From NCBI GenBank assembly GCA_030655315.1, contig JAURVT010000045.1, forward strand, positions 39,938 to 103,937: a DNA stretch of 64,000 nucleotides, given 5' to 3'. The stretch's first letter is position 1. The number at the start of each line of letters is the position of its first letter. The notes beneath the pieces are model-generated. The model searched no databases. It was not told the origin of the DNA and saw only the letters and a list, made by a program, of their open reading frames with translations. This DNA comes from Nocardioidaceae bacterium (GTDB lineage: Bacteria; Actinomycetota; Actinomycetes; Propionibacteriales; Nocardioidaceae). The position numbers were made by a program, and so were the translations under genes. Below are positions 27,923 through 35,489 of this stretch, piece by piece.

Positions 27923-29197
27923 ATGTCAGCCGAGGCGGGAGCACCGTCGGCACCCGCCGCCGAGCGGTGGCGCGCGGCCCGCCACACGGTGTGGCGCATC
28001 ATCACCGCCACCGTCGCCAGCTGCTTCCGCTACCGCGTCACCGGGCTGGCCGCCGAGGCCGCGTTCTTCGCGATCCTGTCGCTGCCGCCGCTGGTGTTCG
28101 GCCTGGCCGGCAGCGTCGGCTACGTCGCCAACCGGTTCCAGGTGGCCGAGGTCGACGTGTTCAAGGACCGGATCATCGACATCGTGTCGCAGGCCCTGAC
28201 GCCGTCGACGGTCGAGGCCGTGATCGAGCCGACGCTCGACGACGTGCTGCGCGGCGGGCGCATCGACGTCATCTCGATCGGGTTCGTGCTGGCCCTGTGG
28301 TCGGGGTCGCGCGCGCTCAACGTCTTCATCGACACCATCACGATCATGTACGGCCTTGGCGGGCGCCGCGGCATCGTCAAGACGCGGGCGCTGTCGTTCG
28401 CGCTGTACGTGGTCGCGCTGCTGCTGGGCGTGGTGCTCGTGCCGCTGATCCTCGCCGGCCCGACGCTCGTCGACCAGTTCGTCCCCGAGAGCTTCGCGTT
28501 CGTGGCCCGGCTGTACTGGCCGACGGTGCTGCTGCTGTCGATCGTCTTCCTCACCACGCTGTACCACCTGTCGGTGCCCGTGCGGACGAGCTGGTGGTAC
28601 GACCTGCCGGGCGCCGTCCTGACCCTCGCGATGTGGATCGGCGGCAGCTGGGCGGTGCGCGGTGCGCTCGGCTTCACCGCCGACGGCGGCGGGTCGACGT
28701 CGATCTACGGCCCCCTCGCCGCCCCCATCGCGATCCTGCTGTGGCTGTACGTCCTGTCGATCTCGGTGCTGATCGGCGCCGCCCTCAACGCGTCGGCAGA
28801 GCGGGTCTTCCCGTCGGCCACGACCTCGCGGGCCCGACTGGAGCTCGTGCGCCGGTTCCGCGAGCGCGCCCGCGCCCCGCGCACGCGCGGCGAGGGCCTG
28901 CCGCGGGAGGACCTCGAGCCCGAGCTCGAACAGGTCGTGCTCGACCAGCACCAGTTCGGCGACGAGCTCGAGGAGCGCACCCGCCGCGTCGTCGAGGACG
29001 CCCTCGCCCGCCGCACCCGTACCGACCTCCCCGTCACCCCTGCCGTTCCCTCGCCGAGTGGCGCAGATCCGGGCCGACACGCCGACGCGGACCCCGATCC
29101 TGCGCCACTCGAGCGCGAGGTCGCGCCACTCGGCGACGGGGTGGGGGCGTCCGGCGGTGACGAAAACCAGGTGCGTCAGCGCGAGGGCCGGGTCTAG
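27923..29197 (+). CDS. yihY: YihY/UPF0761 family membrane protein (formerly RNase BN) with repeat-encoded tail
   Basis: 424 aa. The family core is seen from FRYRVTGLAAEAAFFAILSL through SGSRALNVFIDTITIMYG to a C-terminal ALNASAERVFP, with five to six membrane helices. YihY was once called RNase BN in error; the function is unsettled. After residue ~330 the protein is charged and cytoplasmic, and from about residue 377 it is encoded by hairpin element D (29052-29136), which continues the frame to a TAG at 29195 that overlaps the next -10 box. Confidence 0.85.
   Translation: MSAEAGAPSAPAAERWRAARHTVWRIITATVASCFRYRVTGLAAEAAFFAILSLPPLVFGLAGSVGYVANRFQVAEVDVFKDRIIDIVSQALTPSTVEAVIEPTLDDVLRGGRIDVISIGFVLALWSGSRALNVFIDTITIMYGLGGRRGIVKTRALSFALYVVALLLGVVLVPLILAGPTLVDQFVPESFAFVARLYWPTVLLLSIVFLTTLYHLSVPVRTSWWYDLPGAVLTLAMWIGGSWAVRGALGFTADGGGSTSIYGPLAAPIAILLWLYVLSISVLIGAALNASAERVFPSATTSRARLELVRRFRERARAPRTRGEGLPREDLEPELEQVVLDQHQFGDELEERTRRVVEDALARRTRTDLPVTPAVPSPSGADPGRHADADPDPAPLEREVAPLGDGVGASGGDENQVRQREGRV
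29052..29136 (+). repeat. 85-bp hairpin element (family 2, copy D), inside a coding tail
   Basis: Forward arm CGCCGAGTGGCGCAG (29052-29066), spacer, reverse arms 29100-29113 and 29121-29136. Same layout as copies A-C but lying in frame within the 3' end of yihY. Confidence 0.7.
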
Positions 29198-29298
29198 GTT
29201 CGACCGCGACACCACCACCGGAGCGGAAGGAGGGCCATGACCGTGCGACACCGCACCGACCGCCCGACCCCGCCCGTCGCGCCCTGACCTGAGGTCAG
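29195..29298 (+). promoter_or_regulatory. rsgA leader: -10 box, ribosome site and 15-bp palindrome
   Basis: TAGGTT (29195-29200) is a good -10. GGAAGGAGGGCC (29225-29236) is the strongest ribosome site here and serves the small ORF. CTGACCT-G-AGGTCAG (29284-29298) is a perfect palindrome at that ORF's stop. AGCCCTCCTC (29323-29332), just before the rsgA GTG, is complementary to the ORF's ribosome site. Confidence 0.5.
29237..29287 (+). CDS. 16-codon upstream ORF before rsgA
   Basis: Reads MTVRHRTDRPTPPVAP, preceded by the best Shine-Dalgarno of the region. It is rich in Arg and Pro codons, which could stall ribosomes. It matches no leader family I know; expression is inferred from the ribosome site only. 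Confidence 0.4.
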   Translation: MTVRHRTDRPTPPVAP

Positions 29299-29332
29299 CG
29301 GCGCCGGGCACCCGACGAGAGAAGCCCTCCTC

Positions 29333-30400
29333 GTGCCTGACCTCCTCACGTCCCTCGGCTGGGACGACACCTGGGCCGCCACGGCCCGCACCCTCGACCC
29401 CCACGACGAGCACGTCGTCGCGCGGGTCGTCCGCGTCGACCGCGGCCTGTCCACCCTGCTCACCGCCGGCGGCCCCGTCCGGGCCGGCCTCGGCGGCGGG
29501 CCCCTCGACGTCGTCGCCCACGACGCGACGCTCGGGCCGTGCGTCGGCGACTGGGCGCTGGTCCGCCCGTGGCCCGACGACCGCGCCACCGTCGAGCACC
29601 TGCTGCCGCGCCGCACCTGCGTGGTGCGCGCGATGGCGTCCGGCCGGTCCGAGGTGCAGGCGCTCGCGGCCAACGTCACGTCCGTCGCCGCGGTGTGCGG
29701 CCTGGACCAGATGCCGTCCGTCGCCCGCGTGGAGCGCCTCGTCGCGCTCGCGTGGGAGAGCGGCGCGCAGCCCGTCGTCGTGCTGACCAAGGCCGACCTC
29801 GCGGCTGACGCCGACCACGTCGCCGCCGACCTGGTGGCCGAGCTGGCCGGCGTGGACGTCGACGTCTGCAGCGTGGAGGACGGACGCGGCCTCGACGCGC
29901 TGCGTGCCCTGGCGGCCGCCGGCACGCTCGCGCTGCTCGGCTCGTCCGGGGCCGGCAAGTCCAGCCTGGCCAACGCGCTGGTCGGCGCCGACGTGCTGCT
30001 CACCCGTGGCATCCGCTCGGACGGCCGCGGCCGCCACACGTCCGTGCGCCGCGAGCTCGTGCCGCTGCCGGGCGGGGGAGCGGTGGTCGACACCCCGGGC
30101 CTGCGTCAGGTGGGGCTCGGCTCGGGCGCCGAGGGCGTCGCGGCCACCTTCGGCGACGTCGAGTCGCTCGTGGCGTCCTGCCGGTTCGCCGACTGCGGCC
30201 ACGACGGCGAGCCCGGGTGCGCCGTCCGGGCCGCGCTGGACGACGGGTCGCTGACGGTCCGCCGCTACGAGAGCTGGCGGGCGCTGCAGCGCGAGGCCGC
30301 CTACATGGCCCGCCGCTCCGACGCCCGCCTCCGCGCCGCCGAGCTCAAGGTCTGGAAGCGCCGCACCCGCGAGCACCGCGGCTCGGCCCGGCGGCGTTGA
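29333..30400 (+). CDS. rsgA: Ribosome small-subunit-dependent GTPase RsgA
   Basis: 355 aa from GTG 29333. An N-terminal OB-fold region precedes a circularly permuted GTPase: G4 TKAD (152-155), then G1 GSSGAGKSS (203-211), then G3 DTPG (253-256). The C-terminal zinc site is C283, C288, H290 and C296. RsgA checks maturation of the 30S subunit. The GTG start has no ribosome site of its own because the bases before it (CCCTCCTC) are anti-SD-like, so coupling to the upstream ORF or a refolded leader may control it. Confidence 0.93.
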   Translation: MPDLLTSLGWDDTWAATARTLDPHDEHVVARVVRVDRGLSTLLTAGGPVRAGLGGGPLDVVAHDATLGPCVGDWALVRPWPDDRATVEHLLPRRTCVVRAMASGRSEVQALAANVTSVAAVCGLDQMPSVARVERLVALAWESGAQPVVVLTKADLAADADHVAADLVAELAGVDVDVCSVEDGRGLDALRALAAAGTLALLGSSGAGKSSLANALVGADVLLTRGIRSDGRGRHTSVRRELVPLPGGGAVVDTPGLRQVGLGSGAEGVAATFGDVESLVASCRFADCGHDGEPGCAVRAALDDGSLTVRRYESWRALQREAAYMARRSDARLRAAELKVWKRRTREHRGSARRR

Positions 30401-30437
30401 TCGTGCAGGCGACGGCCGGACCCGCGAGGCTGGGGCG

Positions 30438-30623
30438 ATGAGCACCTCTCCCACCGACCCGGCCGGCGACGACTCCTACAGCGCGCCGTCCAGCGACGAC
30501 GAGAAGGACGAGAAGGACGCGGGTGCCGAGACCGGCACCCCCTTCGCGTCCGACGGCGGCAGCCCTCCCGGCGCCGTCACCGACGAGCCCCGCGACCGCG
30601 ACGAGCCGCAGCGCTCGGAGTAG
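30438..30623 (+). CDS. Short acidic disordered protein
   Basis: 61 aa, nearly all Ser, Asp, Glu, Pro and Gly (DDEKDEKDAGAE). No hydrophobic core, so probably intrinsically disordered. GGCTGGGG lies before ATG 30438. It could be a real small protein or a chance frame; position just after rsgA and before a hairpin element supports a gene. Confidence 0.45.
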   Translation: MSTSPTDPAGDDSYSAPSSDDEKDEKDAGAETGTPFASDGGSPPGAVTDEPRDRDEPQRSE

Positions 30624-30640
30624 TCCCACCCGTGACTCCT

Positions 30641-30713
30641 CCGTCCGCGATCTGATGCCTTGTAGTGGTCGAACCGCCTGGTTGAGGACCACAGGGCAAC
30701 AGATCGCGGACGG
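30641..30713. repeat. 73-bp nested inverted repeat between convergent genes (family 1, copy 2)
   Basis: Arms 30641-30659 and 30695-30713 match at 18 of 19 positions; an inner pairing (GTGGTC with GACCAC) lies in the loop. It shares CGTCCGCGATCTGATG with copy 1 at 155-170 and again sits between convergent genes. Confidence 0.65.
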
Positions 30714-30721
30714 GTCGGACG

Positions 30722-31390
30722 TCAGGCCTCGCCGAGGCCGAGGACGCTGATCGAGCCGTCCTCGAAGACCTGCGTGGACAGGACGCCGTCGCCGAGCGCG
30801 ACGAGGGCGTCGCGCACCACGCCGACGGGCAGGCCGGTGTCGTCGGCCACGTACTGGTCGTTGACGGAGCGGTCGCTCTGCTCGGCGAGCAGCTTGGTCG
30901 CGGAGTCGAGGACCTGCTGGGTCGTGTCGTCGGTGTCAGTCATCGCACCATCCTCACCCGGACGGGCGCCGTCCGCGAGGTCGAAGTCGGCGTAGTCGAA
31001 GCCGGGGGAGACCACGCAGGTCACCAGCGCGCGTCCCTGCCCGGCGGGTCGGGCGCGCTGCCACCAGCCCGCGGGCACCAGCACCTGCGGCTGCTCGCCG
31101 GCGTCGAGGTCGGCACCGAGCCGGTGCTCGACGTCCGCGTCGGCGCCCGGGAGGTCGCGGGCCAGCCCGAGCACGAGGGCGGGACCGGAGTGGTGGAGCC
31201 ACAGCTCGTCCGAGGCGACCCGGTGCCAGGCCGACTCCTCGCCGTCGCCGAGGGAGTACAGGATCGACGTCGCGGTGGCGCGCGGCCCGTCGTAGCCCGG
31301 CAGCGTCACGTCGTGACCGCTCCTCCAGGTCTCGCGGAACCAGCCGCCCTCGGGGTGCGGCTGGAGGCCGAGACGGTCGTGCGGGTCCAT
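30722..31390 (-). CDS. DUF985 (cupin_5) protein with C-terminal extra domain
   Basis: 222 aa. The first ~145 residues are a DUF985 cupin: LGLQPHPEGGWFRETWRS, SAWHRVASDELWLHHSGP and VVSPGFDYADFDLADG. After a short linker an in-frame ATG (30940-30942) begins MTDTDDTTQQVLDSATKL, a helical domain of about 73 residues not usual in the family, preceded by GAGGATGG, so an internal start could make it separately. TAACGT lies 7 nt before ATG 31390, which fits a leaderless mRNA. Function unknown. Confidence 0.7.
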   Translation of the reverse strand: MDPHDRLGLQPHPEGGWFRETWRSGHDVTLPGYDGPRATATSILYSLGDGEESAWHRVASDELWLHHSGPALVLGLARDLPGADADVEHRLGADLDAGEQPQVLVPAGWWQRARPAGQGRALVTCVVSPGFDYADFDLADGARPGEDGAMTDTDDTTQQVLDSATKLLAEQSDRSVNDQYVADDTGLPVGVVRDALVALGDGVLSTQVFEDGSISVLGLGEA

Positions 31391-31430
31391 GCCTCGGACG
31401 TTACCGGGGCGTGTCGGGAGGCCCTCGCGG

Positions 31431-31449
31431 ACGCCGGACGCTCCGGCGT
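31431..31449. promoter_or_regulatory. 19-bp palindrome upstream of the choline genes
   Basis: ACGCCGGA-CGC-TCCGGCGT is a perfect 8-3-8 palindrome 50 bp before the betB start, in the divergent region with the DUF985 gene. It is a candidate operator for a BetI-like regulator, which is not in the window. Confidence 0.45.
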
Positions 31450-31497
31450 GGGCCAGAATCGCCTGAGCAGGCCCCGTGAACCCCCGAAGGAGCACCC

Positions 31498-32976
31498 GTG
31501 AGCGCGACGACGCTGTACATCGACGGACGCTGGGAGGCGGCCGTCGAGGGCGGCACCCGCGAGATCCGGTGCCCCGCCGACGGCACCCTCGTCACCACCG
31601 TGTCGGAGGCGACGCGCGCCGACACCGTCCGCGCGATCGAGGCCGCGACACGCGCCTTCGCGGGGCCGTGGCGCCGCACCACCGGCCTCGAGCGCGGCGA
31701 GATCCTGCTGGCCGTCGCGGCGCAGATCCGCGAGCGCAAGGAGGAGCTGGCGCGCGCGGAGTCGCTCGACACCGGCAAGCGGATCTACGAGAGCCGCCTC
31801 GACATGGACGACATCGCCGCCTGCTTCACCTACTTCGGCAAGGTCGCGGGCCTCGACGCCGGGCGTCTGGTCGACGCCGGCAGCCCCGACGTCGTCAGCC
31901 GGGTCCAGCGCGAGCCCGTCGGAGTCTGCGGCCTGATCTCGCCGTGGAACTACCCGTTGCTGCAGGTGGCCTGGAAGGTCGCGCCCGCGATCGCGGCCGG
32001 CTGCACGTTCGTCCTCAAGCCCAGCGAGCTGACGCCCAGCACCGCGGTGATCCTGATGGACGTGCTGACGAGCGCCGGCGTGCCCGCGGGCGTCGCCAAC
32101 CTCGTCACGGGCACCGGCGTCGAGGCGGGCGCCGCGCTGTCCGAGCACGAGGACGTCGACCTCGTCTCGTTCACCGGCGGCCTGGCCACCGGCAAGGTGA
32201 TCGCCGCGTCGGCCGCGGCGAGCGTCAAGAAGGTGGCCCTCGAGCTCGGTGGCAAGAACCCCTACGTGGTGTTCGCCGACGCCGACCTCGACGCCGCGCT
32301 CGACAACGCCCTGAACGCCGCCTTCCTGCACTCGGGCCAGGTGTGCTCCGCGGGCTCGCGGCTGGTGATCGAGGAGTCGGTCGCCGAGGCGTTCGTCGAC
32401 GAGCTCGTGCGCCGCGCGCAGGGCATCGTCATGGGCGGGCCTTTCGACGACGGCGTCGACACCGGGCCGCTCATCTCCGCCGCCCACCGCGACAAGGTGA
32501 CGGCCTACGTCCAGGCCGGCGTCGACGCCGGCGCGCGCGTGCGCTGCGGCGGCACCTGGGGCGAGGGCGACCTCGCGGGCGGCTTCTACTACGCGCCCAC
32601 GGTGGTCGACCAGGTGACCAGCGACATGTCCGTCGTGCAGGACGAGGGCTTCGGCCCGGTGATGACCGTCGAGACGTTCCGCACCGAGGACGAGGCCGTC
32701 GCGATCGCCAACGACACCCGCTACGGGCTGGCCGGCGGCGTGTGGTCGTCCGACGCGTCCCGCGTCCAGCGCGTGGCCAACCGGCTGCGCCACGGCACGG
32801 TGTGGATCAACGACTTCCACCCCTACCTGCCGCAGGCCGAGTGGGGCGGCTTCGGCCACTCCGGCGTCGGGCGCGAGCTCGGCCCGACCGGCCTGGAGGA
32901 GTACACCGAGGCCAAGCACGTCTACCAGAACCTCGCCCCCGCGGTCACCGAGTGGTTCCCCGACCGCAGCAGCTGA
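31498..32976 (+). CDS. betB: Betaine-aldehyde dehydrogenase
   Basis: 492 aa from GTG 31498 with AAGGAG upstream. Catalytic Cys283 (SGQVCSAGSR) and general base Glu249 (ALELGGKNP) are intact, with SPWNYPLLQVAWK and SFTGGLATGK of the NAD-binding domain. Aldehyde dehydrogenases are broad, but the choline oxidase gene 35 bp downstream makes betaine aldehyde the likely substrate, giving glycine betaine as osmoprotectant. Confidence 0.9.
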   Translation: MSATTLYIDGRWEAAVEGGTREIRCPADGTLVTTVSEATRADTVRAIEAATRAFAGPWRRTTGLERGEILLAVAAQIRERKEELARAESLDTGKRIYESRLDMDDIAACFTYFGKVAGLDAGRLVDAGSPDVVSRVQREPVGVCGLISPWNYPLLQVAWKVAPAIAAGCTFVLKPSELTPSTAVILMDVLTSAGVPAGVANLVTGTGVEAGAALSEHEDVDLVSFTGGLATGKVIAASAAASVKKVALELGGKNPYVVFADADLDAALDNALNAAFLHSGQVCSAGSRLVIEESVAEAFVDELVRRAQGIVMGGPFDDGVDTGPLISAAHRDKVTAYVQAGVDAGARVRCGGTWGEGDLAGGFYYAPTVVDQVTSDMSVVQDEGFGPVMTVETFRTEDEAVAIANDTRYGLAGGVWSSDASRVQRVANRLRHGTVWINDFHPYLPQAEWGGFGHSGVGRELGPTGLEEYTEAKHVYQNLAPAVTEWFPDRSS

Positions 32977-33011
32977 GCACCCGCACGACGGCACGACCAG
33001 CAGGAGACACG

Positions 33012-34589
33012 ATGAGCGACGCAACACCCACGCCCGAGTACGACTACGTGGTGGTGGGCGGCGGGTCCGCGGGCGCCGTCGTCGCCGCGCGGCTCAGCGA
33101 GGACCCGACGGTGACGGTGGCCCTCGTCGAGGCCGGCCCCGACGACCGCGGCCGCGACGAGATCCTGCGCCTCGACCGCTGGATGGAGCTGCTCGAGTCC
33201 GGCTACGACTGGGACTACCCGGTCGAGCCGCAGGAGAACGGCAACTCCTACCTGCGTCACGCGCGCGCCAAGGTGATGGGCGGCTGCTCCTCGCACAACT
33301 CGTGCATCGCGTTCTGGGCCCCGCGCGAGGACCTCGACGAGTGGGAGCAGGTGCACGGTGCCAAGGGCTGGGGCTACGACGCGCTCGCGCCGCTGTTCAC
33401 CCGGCTGGAGACCAACACCCATGCCGGGCCCGACGCGCCGCACCACGGGACCGACGGCCCGGTGCACCTGATGGACGTGCCGCCCACCGACCCCTGCGGC
33501 GTCGCGCTGCTCGACGCGTGCGAGCAGACCGACATCCCGCGCGTCACCTTCAACGACGGCACCACCGTCACCCGCGGCGCCAACTTCTTCCAGGTGAACC
33601 GCCAGGCCGACGGCACGCGCGCGTCGTCGTCGGTGTCGTACGTGCACCCGGTGGTCGACGACCGCGACAACTTCACGCTCGTCACCGACACCCGCGTGGT
33701 GCGGCTGCGGATGGAGGGAACCCGCTGCGTCGGCGTCGACACGGCGACCGGTGCGTTCAGCCACGTCGGCCACATCATCGCGCGGCGCGAGGTGATCGTG
33801 TCGGCCGGCGCCATCGACTCGCCCAAGATCCTGATGCTGTCGGGCATCGGCCCCGCGGACCACCTGCGCGAGACCGGTGTCGAGGTCGTCGTCGACTCGC
33901 CGGGGGTGGGGGAGCACCTGCAGGACCACCCCGAGGCCGTCATCCAGTGGCGGGCCTCGCAGCCGATGGTCACCGAGAGCATGCAGTGGTGGGGGATCGG
34001 CATCTTCGCGTCCACCACCGAGGGGCTCGACCGGCCGGACCTGATGATGCACTACGGCTCGATGCCGTTCGACATGCACACGGTGCGACAGGGCTACCCG
34101 ACGGCCGAGGACGCGTTCTGCCTGACGCCCAACGTCACGCACGCCCGCAGCCGCGGCACCGTCCGGCTGCGCAGCCGCGACTTCCGCGACAAGCCCAAGG
34201 TCGACCCGCGCTACTTCACCGACCCCGAGGGCCACGACATGCGGGTCATGGTCGAGGGCCTGCGGCTCGCGCGCGAGATCGTCGCGCAGGCTCCGATGGG
34301 CGACTGGGCCGAGTCCGAGCTGACGCCCGGCCCCGGCGCCCAGAGCGACGAGGAGCTCGCGGCCTACGTCCGCGCCACGCACAACACCGTCTACCACCCG
34401 GCCGGCACGGTCCGGATGGGGCCGGACGACGACGTCATGTCGCCGCTCGACAGCGAGCTGCGCGTCAAGGGTGTCCAGGGCCTGCGGGTGGCCGACGGCT
34501 CCGTGATGCCCGAGCTGACGACCGTCAACCCCAACATCACCACGATGATGATCGGCGAGCGCTGTGCTGACCTGATCCGCGGGGTCTGA
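33012..34589 (+). CDS. codA: Choline oxidase (GMC flavoenzyme)
   Basis: 525 aa. FAD motif VVVGGGSAGAVVAARLSE, then the flavin-linked His95 in GGCSSHNSCIAFW (His99 in Arthrobacter globiformis CodA). Catalytic His462 (NTVYHPAGTVRMG) and the Asn of TVNPNIT keep the same offset of four from CodA residues 466 and 510. Similarity to CodA as I recall it is very high over the whole length. It oxidises choline to betaine aldehyde and on to glycine betaine with O2, releasing H2O2; BetB would finish escaped aldehyde. Confidence 0.93.
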   Translation: MSDATPTPEYDYVVVGGGSAGAVVAARLSEDPTVTVALVEAGPDDRGRDEILRLDRWMELLESGYDWDYPVEPQENGNSYLRHARAKVMGGCSSHNSCIAFWAPREDLDEWEQVHGAKGWGYDALAPLFTRLETNTHAGPDAPHHGTDGPVHLMDVPPTDPCGVALLDACEQTDIPRVTFNDGTTVTRGANFFQVNRQADGTRASSSVSYVHPVVDDRDNFTLVTDTRVVRLRMEGTRCVGVDTATGAFSHVGHIIARREVIVSAGAIDSPKILMLSGIGPADHLRETGVEVVVDSPGVGEHLQDHPEAVIQWRASQPMVTESMQWWGIGIFASTTEGLDRPDLMMHYGSMPFDMHTVRQGYPTAEDAFCLTPNVTHARSRGTVRLRSRDFRDKPKVDPRYFTDPEGHDMRVMVEGLRLAREIVAQAPMGDWAESELTPGPGAQSDEELAAYVRATHNTVYHPAGTVRMGPDDDVMSPLDSELRVKGVQGLRVADGSVMPELTTVNPNITTMMIGERCADLIRGV

Positions 34590-34597
34590 CCCCGCGG
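34577..34597. terminator. Hairpin over the codA stop codon
   Basis: CCGCGGGG (34577-34584) and CCCCGCGG (34590-34597) form a perfect 8-bp stem whose 5-nt loop contains the TGA stop. It can serve both codA and the convergent lipoprotein gene. Confidence 0.6.
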
Positions 34598-34602
34598 GAC
34601 CG

Positions 34603-34962
34603 TCAGCTGCAGCCGGCGGCCGCTCCTGCGGCCTCGAGATACCCGATCAGGTCGGCCTGGCCGGACTCGCCCTTGGCCTTCTGGATCTCGCCGGTGATGC
34701 CGTCGCAGTTCTTGGACGCGGTGTAGCCCTCGAGCTTGGCCTGCAGACCGTCGTCGTAGTTGTCCCAGTCGACGGTGGGCAGGTCCGAGGGGGAGGGAGT
34801 CGCCGAGGCGGCCTCCTCCTGCTGCTCGTCGCCCTGCGCGGTGGGGGTCGCGTTGGTGGTGCGACGCACCTCGGCCGGGTCGGTCTCGTTGGCGTCGGGG
34901 CTGCCGCACCCGGTGAGGACGATGGCGGCGAGCACGGCGGTCGAGACGAGTGTTCTGCGCAT
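34603..34962 (-). CDS. Small secreted lipoprotein
   Basis: 119 aa. Signal peptide ends in a lipobox (VLTGCGS), so Cys19 is likely lipidated. The mature part has a disordered Thr/Ser/Glu/Pro linker and a compact C-terminal domain (SKNCDGITGEIQKAKG...AAGAAAGCS) with two cysteines that could form a disulfide. No known family; an exported cell-envelope protein of unknown role. Confidence 0.75.
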   Translation of the reverse strand: MRRTLVSTAVLAAIVLTGCGSPDANETDPAEVRRTTNATPTAQGDEQQEEAASATPSPSDLPTVDWDNYDDGLQAKLEGYTASKNCDGITGEIQKAKGESGQADLIGYLEAAGAAAGCS

Positions 34963-35065
34963 GCCAGCGACGCTACGCGGGCCGCACCCCCGGGGCACGT
35001 CGACCTGCGTCGACCTCCCCGCACCCGCGGACGTCCGTGACCTCCCGGTTTGCGAGGATCATCAC

Positions 35066-35485
35066 GTGCACACCCCGTCAGAGCGTCGCCGGATCACGGC
35101 GGTCGAGGAGATGATCACGGCGATCAACCGCCGCGAGCTCCACCGGCTGCCCGAGTGGTTCGCCGACACCTTCGTGCTCAACGGCGCCACCTGGGACCAC
35201 GCGCGACTGCGCGACGACCTCGACAAGCTGGTCGCGGCCTTCCCCGACTTCCAGTGGCGCATCGAGTTCAGCATCGTCGACGGCACCCGCCTCGCCTGCC
35301 GCCTGCACGACACCGGCACCCACGTCCAGGACTACCGAGGTGTACGGGCCACCGGTCTGCGCATGCAGGCCCACGAGCTCGCCATGTACCGCTTCGAGGG
35401 CACCAAGATCGTGGAGCTCTGGCTCAGCGCCGACCAGGTCCTCCTCCGCGACCAGATGCTCGACCTCTACGGCTCGGACTCCTGA
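35066..35485 (+). CDS. SnoaL-like / NTF2-fold protein (ester cyclase family)
   Basis: 139 aa from GTG 35066. RITAVEEMITAINRRELHRL, DLDKLVAAFPDFQWRIEF and MYRFEGTKIVELWLSADQ follow the SnoaL polyketide-cyclase/NTF2 pattern. Such domains bind small hydrophobic molecules; the ligand is unknown. GAGGAT lies 6 nt before the GTG, the leaderless spacing with a variant -10. Confidence 0.75.
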   Translation: MHTPSERRRITAVEEMITAINRRELHRLPEWFADTFVLNGATWDHARLRDDLDKLVAAFPDFQWRIEFSIVDGTRLACRLHDTGTHVQDYRGVRATGLRMQAHELAMYRFEGTKIVELWLSADQVLLRDQMLDLYGSDS

Positions 35486-35489
35486 CCCG

